DNA from: JBBQVS01 sp038211295
Lineage (GTDB): Bacteria; Chloroflexota; Ktedonobacteria; Ktedonobacterales; Ktedonobacteraceae
Length of the DNA: 64,000 nucleotides
Assembly (NCBI GenBank): GCA_038211295.1
Contig: JBBQVS010000005.1
Span: forward strand, 1-64,000
Direction: 5' to 3'
Both the position numbers and the translations under genes were made by a program. The notes under the pieces are model-generated. The model saw nothing but the letters and a program-made list of their open reading frames with translations, was not told the origin of the DNA and made no database searches. This document shows positions 59,036-64,000 of the stretch, one piece after another. Position 1 is the stretch's first letter. Each line of letters begins with the position of its first letter.

Positions 59036-61939
59036 ATGCTGAGTGATAGTTCTCTTTTTTCTGATGCTCAGGAGCATTTATATCTGCGACAAGCGTTGCG
59101 TGAAAGCCAAATATTGCGCGAACTAACAGAATTGCTTGCTTCTTCGCTTGATCTTACACATATTTTACAGGTTCTTGTGAAACGCACAACAGAGGTATGC
59201 GAAGTCAAACGTTGTGCAATCTGGCTTTTTGAAGAGACACGCACACTTTTCGTACCCAGAACATACTTTCTCTCCACGCAACAGCTTGATAGCAAAAAGG
59301 TGAAACTTGGCGATTATAGCTGGTATCGCAGTTCTCTTCCTCTACAGAGTCCACTTATGCAACGCTTGCTTCTTGAGGATGGCATCGTCATGTATTCAGA
59401 TTTAGCTGAAGAACCATTGATGAAAAGTTTTGCGGAAACATTTCTGGTACGCTCGGTTTTATTTGTGGCACTACGGCGCGAAGGGCGTGTTGTGGGCATG
59501 ATGTCCCTTGACAACCCTGGGGAAGCGGGCGAGTTTTCAGCAGCACAATACCAGCTTGTGCGAGCGATTGGCCAACAGGCCGCCGTAGCGATTGATAATG
59601 CGCGGCTCTACAAACAGGCTCAAAACGAGAGCAAGCGTGCCGAACGTGTTATTAAACGTGCTCAATCAATTTATGAAGTGGCAAAAGCGGTGAACTCGAA
59701 CGAGAACCTTGTAACCGTTCTCGGTATCGCGACACGGCACCTTGTCAATGGCTTAGAGGCCGATGGTGGCACTATCGCGCTCCTTGATAATGGTGCGCTA
59801 CTGCTTGCAAGCACCACCCATTCTCATACCTCTACGTCCACACTGTCTCCGCCATTGGAAGACCTACTGCGGTGCCGCGAGACACTTAGGGACGAGGTGC
59901 CACGCTTTTTTACCAAAGACCAGTTTGAAGGCCCTGAAAAAGCATGGTGTCAGCAACTTGGTTTAACCAACAGTATGATTATTCCATTGATTACGGGAGC
60001 AGGAAATAGCACGAAGCGGAAAAAGAAAAACGCACCTCTGCTTACGGACAAGCATTGCGTTGGCTTTGCTCTTGTCGAGTATACACATTCTACCCGTCAA
60101 CCTTCAAAGGGACAGTGCGCTTTCGCGCAAGATATCGCCACGCAGTGCGCCCTGGCCATCGAGAAAAACCAGCTCCTCACACAGTCCGGTCAGGACGCAA
60201 CACTTGCTATCGAGCGTGCGAGCACGCTTGACGCAGTATTTAATGCGATGACAGAAGGCGTTATTGTACTCGATCAAGAAGGGCAAATCATCGTCAACAA
60301 TCAGACAGCATCACGCTTTCTGGGAATGCCGCTTTACTCCAAAGAACATCTTACCACATTTTTACAGCGCTATCCCACATATACACAGCACGGTCAAGCT
60401 ATTGCCTACGAAGATTTTCCGCTTGCACGCGCTTTGCATGGTGAGCCTATTCGTGGTCAACGCTTTGTGACGCGCCGTTCCGACCATTCCGAGCGCACAG
60501 TTGAGGTAAATGTTGCACCGCTTCACGACGATGAGTCGCGGCGTATCGGTCTTGTCTGCGCGTTCCGTGACGTGACGGAGCAGGTGCGCGTGGAGCAACG
60601 TATTCGTGGCGTCCTTGACGTACTGCTCAACGCGGCAGAAGCACTCTCTGGCATCACGGACATACGAGAGATAGTGCGCTGTATTCTCACAATGACGCTT
60701 ACAGCACTCAATTGTGAGCGTGGCTTTGTACATCTCTATGATGAGAAACGTCAACTTTTTACACCACTTCTTGCTATCGGCTTCGTAGACAACTCCGACA
60801 CGTATTGGAATACAGAGCAACAATACTGGTTTGACCCTGATGTACAGCGCACAAGAGAGCCACACGCTTCACTGGTTGCTGGCCATGCGACGCTTATTGC
60901 GCCGGAACACCGCACAACGGAACAGGAGACATCATATGCCGATACTGTTCTTGTCGCGCCGCTCACACACAATAAACGTCTGCTGGGCGTTCTAGTGCTA
61001 GATCGCTCGGCTTCGTATAAAGTGCGAGAGGAACAACTTGCCACCCCTCAGACACGCTACGCACGGCATGAGTTCACCGTCTGGGATGTAACCGTGGTTG
61101 AAGGCATCGCGCAATTCGCGGGACTCGCCATAGAGCAGGCACGGTGGCAGTCAGAAGCGACGCTCGCACGTATAAACGAGGCCGAAATGCGTGAGTCCAA
61201 CAAACTCAAGGACGAGTTTCTTTCCATTACTGCCCATGAATTTCGCTCTCCACTGACAATTATTTTAGCGCATAGTCAGCTTTTTACCCGTACTATGAGT
61301 CAGATTCTAGAGTTGCCAAAGCGGGAAAAGTTGCAAGAGAGCGCAACCGCCATTGAAGAACAGGCGCATCAACTCTCAAATATTGTTAATACCTTTCTCG
61401 AAGTAGCGAATATTAATCGAGGACAGATTATTCTTAAACAGGAAAAGGTTGAGGTGTGCGGACTGCTCAAACAGGCCGTTGCGACTCATAGTGCCACGAC
61501 CAGAGAACACACAATACAATACATAGCGATACCTGACGAACAAAATCTTCTGGTTTATGGTGATAGCGCACGCCTTCAGCAAATCTTCACTAACCTCCTG
61601 CAAAATGCGATAAAGTATAGTCCACAGGGTGGCCCTATCACTATTTCGACACAGAGGGTTACGGATGAAGAAAGAAAAGCCATACAGATACGCGTTACAG
61701 ACAAAGGCATTGGCATTCCTCTGGACGCGCAACCACACCTGTGCGAGCGTTTCTACCGCGCCTCGAATGTGGGGAGCAGCAAGGCCACTGGTGTAGGGCT
61801 TGGCCTCTATGTTGTTGCTGAATTTCTCCACCTGCACGGTGGTACTATTCATGTTGAAAGTAGCGGTGTATATGGCGAAGGAAGTTGCTTTATCGTGACA
61901 CTTCCTCTGATAGAAAGTTCAGGTGTCTCTGGTGACTGA
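59036..61939 (+). CDS. GAF/PAS multi-sensor histidine kinase
   Basis: A 967-residue soluble sensor kinase. In order: GAF 1 (about 40-190, ILQVLVKRTTEVCEVKRCAIWLFEE), GAF 2 (about 215-375), a PAS domain (about 395-525, DAVFNAMTEGVIVLDQEGQIIVNNQTASRFLG), GAF 3 (about 535-705), then HisKA with His734 (SITAHEFRSPLTIILAHSQ) and an ATPase domain (NLLQNAIKYSPQGG, DKGIGIP, GVGLGLY). No transmembrane helix, so it senses a cytoplasmic signal. No response regulator is adjacent. Its stop overlaps the HD gene by 17 bases. Confidence 0.92.
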   Translation: MLSDSSLFSDAQEHLYLRQALRESQILRELTELLASSLDLTHILQVLVKRTTEVCEVKRCAIWLFEETRTLFVPRTYFLSTQQLDSKKVKLGDYSWYRSSLPLQSPLMQRLLLEDGIVMYSDLAEEPLMKSFAETFLVRSVLFVALRREGRVVGMMSLDNPGEAGEFSAAQYQLVRAIGQQAAVAIDNARLYKQAQNESKRAERVIKRAQSIYEVAKAVNSNENLVTVLGIATRHLVNGLEADGGTIALLDNGALLLASTTHSHTSTSTLSPPLEDLLRCRETLRDEVPRFFTKDQFEGPEKAWCQQLGLTNSMIIPLITGAGNSTKRKKKNAPLLTDKHCVGFALVEYTHSTRQPSKGQCAFAQDIATQCALAIEKNQLLTQSGQDATLAIERASTLDAVFNAMTEGVIVLDQEGQIIVNNQTASRFLGMPLYSKEHLTTFLQRYPTYTQHGQAIAYEDFPLARALHGEPIRGQRFVTRRSDHSERTVEVNVAPLHDDESRRIGLVCAFRDVTEQVRVEQRIRGVLDVLLNAAEALSGITDIREIVRCILTMTLTALNCERGFVHLYDEKRQLFTPLLAIGFVDNSDTYWNTEQQYWFDPDVQRTREPHASLVAGHATLIAPEHRTTEQETSYADTVLVAPLTHNKRLLGVLVLDRSASYKVREEQLATPQTRYARHEFTVWDVTVVEGIAQFAGLAIEQARWQSEATLARINEAEMRESNKLKDEFLSITAHEFRSPLTIILAHSQLFTRTMSQILELPKREKLQESATAIEEQAHQLSNIVNTFLEVANINRGQIILKQEKVEVCGLLKQAVATHSATTREHTIQYIAIPDEQNLLVYGDSARLQQIFTNLLQNAIKYSPQGGPITISTQRVTDEERKAIQIRVTDKGIGIPLDAQPHLCERFYRASNVGSSKATGVGLGLYVVAEFLHLHGGTIHVESSGVYGEGSCFIVTLPLIESSGVSGD

Positions 61940-62612
61940 GCTACAATCTTTGCGCTCATGGCTCCTCACGCTCACATATGAGACAATGCGACGTGAGCAG
62001 ATAAATGACACCGCCCATGACTACGACCATATTGTCCGTGTCATGGCAATGGCGGACACACTTCACGCACACGAAGGCGGACATCTTCCCACCATCTGGG
62101 CGGCAGTTGCGTTTCACGATATCGGACAGGAGCGTGAACGTCAACATGGTGGCGATCATGCTCTGATTGGTGCAGAGATGGCACTTGCCCTACTCTCATG
62201 TACACAATTTCCGCAGGAGGCTATTCCACATGTACAGGAGGCTATACGCGGTCATCGCATGACGAGTGGCAACACGCCTCACACGCTAGAGGGACGTATT
62301 CTCTATGACGCGGACAAGATTGACTGTCTTGGTGCTATCGGTATCAGTAGGCTCTATTGTATTACAGGTAGCTACAATCAGAAAATATACTCTCCATTCC
62401 CACCCGATATCATTGAACCAGTAGAGCCACTTGTAGTCCGCGCACTAAGGCGTCGCGCGGACTATTCGCCAAACATAGAATTTCAATTGCTCTTCGGCAA
62501 TCTAGCGGAACGTATGACGACAGAGACAGGGCGCAATCTGGCACAGGAACGCTACGACTATATGGCGGCTTTTTTCAATCGCCTGCAACACGAAATCGAA
62601 GGCACACTCTAG
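61923..62612 (+). CDS. HD-domain phosphohydrolase
   Basis: A 229-residue metal-dependent phosphohydrolase of the HD superfamily. Metal ligands are visible as His36 (AHDYDHI), His65-Asp66 (VAFHDIGQ) and Asp in LYDADKIDCLG. Such enzymes cleave nucleotides or cyclic messengers; the exact substrate is unknown. Starts with GTG at 61923 inside the histidine kinase gene, 17 bases before its end, so the two are translated together and could act in one signalling path. Confidence 0.85.
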   Translation: MSLVTELQSLRSWLLTLTYETMRREQINDTAHDYDHIVRVMAMADTLHAHEGGHLPTIWAAVAFHDIGQERERQHGGDHALIGAEMALALLSCTQFPQEAIPHVQEAIRGHRMTSGNTPHTLEGRILYDADKIDCLGAIGISRLYCITGSYNQKIYSPFPPDIIEPVEPLVVRALRRRADYSPNIEFQLLFGNLAERMTTETGRNLAQERYDYMAAFFNRLQHEIEGTL

Positions 62613-62643
62613 CATAAGATATAGTGTTTTGCGCTGATATTTT

Positions 62644-63807
62644 TCAGAGAGTATCTATGAACAAGACATAATTGAACGTCGTTTTTTTGGCAACGGGAGC
62701 CGTTAGGTGTAAGGTGAAACCAAGTTCCGGGTGTAACGATATATATTGTACAAGCGTTGGGCCAGGATTAGACGTGAGTATTACCTGTACAACGCTCGAC
62801 TCCATCGCCCGTGTATTTCGTACCATTATCTCACTTTGCCCGCTCTCGAATGCACCCATACCAAAGCATGGCGTATAATGTGCCTCTCTATTTGCTGGAG
62901 CATTTTTTCCTATCTGTGCCGCACGATCAGGTTGTACACGCTGGGTTTCTTCGCGTGTAAGCGGCGTAAGGATGGGCATGTCTGAGTAGGTTGTCTCTTG
63001 CACCTTCTCACGTGCACGAACATTGATGATGAGAGGTTCGCGCAGTGGTTCGCGTGGTGCTTCTTGCATAACCTCGCGTCGGGGTTCGCGTGGCAATTCC
63101 CGTCCTGTCTCCGGATGTTCCCGACTCGATTCGGGTGCTTTCTTCTCTTTTCTCTGTGGCGCGGCTTTCGGAATCGAAGCATTCTGAAGGTGAATTTTAG
63201 AGGTGTGACCGGCAAGACGTTGTTTGCTTTGTACCGGACGCGCCACTTGCACAGAGGGGGTCGCGGGTATGGCATCAATGACTGTAGCAAGTGGTGCTTG
63301 CATCTGCTGAACACGTTCAACGGGTGTCATTGGATAAGAAGGCGTATGAGGAATAAGTCCGCGCTCTTCTCCATCAGGTCCGTGCTCTAATAGGGGCGGT
63401 GGTGCCGCACCTACTTCTGGTTGCATCGAGGCTCCAAAAGCAGCAATTGAGGAGGTGAAACGTTGAGCGAGACGGGTAAGTATATTGGCGGACGGTGGCT
63501 TCTGTTCCGCTTCCTGCTTTTGCAAAGCGGCTTGTTGCGCGGCTAACTCTGCGGTCACAGATTGCACAAATGTTGCGGGACGAACCGAGGGAAGCACTTT
63601 CGATTGAAGACTAAGGCGTGGAGGAACAAAGTCTGTGCTGACCGATGCATCAGCTTGCCCATTATAGTCCTGCTCATCACCGTTCCATTGCTCCCGTGAT
63701 GATGAATCGGCTAATATCTCTTCGACTGATTCGGAGATGGTGAGTCGCTCGCGTGCGAGCCGAGCCTGCCAGTAGTGCTGAGCTTGAGTATCGCGTTCTT
63801 CGTACAC
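62644..63807 (-). CDS. Proline/arginine-rich protein of unknown function
   Basis: Not recognised. 387 residues. The N-terminal 60% is low-complexity and disordered, with repeated REP/PRE blocks around 215-255 (GRELPREPRREVMQEAPRE). The C-terminal about 90 residues form a hydrophobic beta-rich domain (CFGMGAFESGQSEIMV, VVQVILTSNPGPTLVQYISLHPELGFTLHL). Starts with GTG at 63807, preceded by GGGAG. No signal peptide; the domain ends at the protein's last residue. Neighbours give no hint of role. Confidence 0.5.
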   Translation of the reverse strand: MYEERDTQAQHYWQARLARERLTISESVEEILADSSSREQWNGDEQDYNGQADASVSTDFVPPRLSLQSKVLPSVRPATFVQSVTAELAAQQAALQKQEAEQKPPSANILTRLAQRFTSSIAAFGASMQPEVGAAPPPLLEHGPDGEERGLIPHTPSYPMTPVERVQQMQAPLATVIDAIPATPSVQVARPVQSKQRLAGHTSKIHLQNASIPKAAPQRKEKKAPESSREHPETGRELPREPRREVMQEAPREPLREPLIINVRAREKVQETTYSDMPILTPLTREETQRVQPDRAAQIGKNAPANREAHYTPCFGMGAFESGQSEIMVRNTRAMESSVVQVILTSNPGPTLVQYISLHPELGFTLHLTAPVAKKTTFNYVLFIDTL

Positions 63808-64000
63808 CGCCGTAACTCCCTACTTGTTGTAAACATGTGTTCTTCTCTACAGGAGTATAGAAGACACATTTTGAAATAGACAGACGCAGTATAACATATA
63901 CCCGGCAAGAGCAAAACGCAAATAGGACATTTGGGTGGATAGATTGGAAATCAGGTAGGCAGAAAAGGCAAAGAGAAATTAATAGGAATATTGGGTGAGT
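63808..64000. other. Right edge, no gene seen
   Basis: About 190 bases, A/T-rich, with no open frame of note. It presumably carries the promoter of the minus-strand gene. Confidence 0.4.

Overview
The window looks like a chromosomal segment of a Gram-positive-type, multicellular-lineage Chloroflexota bacterium, most plausibly of the class Ktedonobacteria. This is inference from gene content: a stand-alone 'putative sensor' membrane domain, mycoredoxin, geranylgeranyl-reductase family flavoprotein, F420/FMN luciferase-like oxidoreductase, many zinc-ribbon membrane proteins, lipoproteins with single lipoboxes, about 50% GC, and promoters that repeatedly use an extended -10 (TGnTATACT). No rRNA, tRNA or CRISPR array was recognised.

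Layout. 1-4.4 kb: sensor-domain membrane protein, methyltransferase, acetyltransferase, a secreted DUF2690 protein and an APH-fold kinase with a duplicated promoter/operator. 4.4-8.9 kb: a minus-strand operon of ABC ATPase, ABC permease, NarL-type histidine kinase, response regulator and HIT protein, resembling an envelope-stress or drug-sensing module. 9.1-11.9 kb: an AT-rich PstI/BsuBI-type restriction-modification pair that directly follows the truncated start of an alpha/beta hydrolase. 11.9-20.7 kb: fatty acid/butyrate-type dehydrogenase, membrane/PRC protein, SDR, coiled-coil protein, luciferase-like enzyme, two overlapping hydrolases, a GH3 lipoprotein and, at 19937-20692, a GrdB-family gene read through an in-frame TGA (a likely selenoprotein with its own SECIS hairpin). 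20.7-31.9 kb: response regulators, a decayed TnpB, a heme-type N-demethylase, pseudouridine synthase, PAC2 plus CoA-ligase alpha subunit, a fossil Na+/H+ antiporter tail, nitronate monooxygenase-like enzyme, HtrA-like protease and MBL hydrolase. 31.9-40 kb: BNR-repeat lipoprotein, zinc-ribbon protein, mycoredoxin, flavoprotein reductase, secreted proteins, a permuted papain-like protein, and a TetR gene divergent from a heavily decayed CYP102-type P450/reductase fusion gene whose promoter and operator still look intact. 40-46 kb: a PolX-like HhH protein, a GabT-like aminotransferase, a GT39 membrane glycosyltransferase and an intact tnpB element. 46-64 kb: class IV aminotransferase with an EVE protein, small membrane proteins, glycine oxidase-like enzyme, type II topoisomerase subunits B and A as an operon, zinc-ribbon and J-domain proteins, a BrkB-family membrane protein, a DUF1464-like protein, a large GAF/PAS histidine kinase overlapping an HD hydrolase, and a proline/arginine-rich protein.

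The most interesting points are the predicted selenoprotein at 19.9-20.7 kb (U-P-M-C redox motif with a perfect 9-bp hairpin at the expected distance after the UGA), the CYP102 fossil beside its TetR regulator, the tandemly duplicated promoter-palindrome before the kinase gene, and the R-M pair inserted after a hydrolase remnant. All functional assignments are from reading the sequence; no database search was run.
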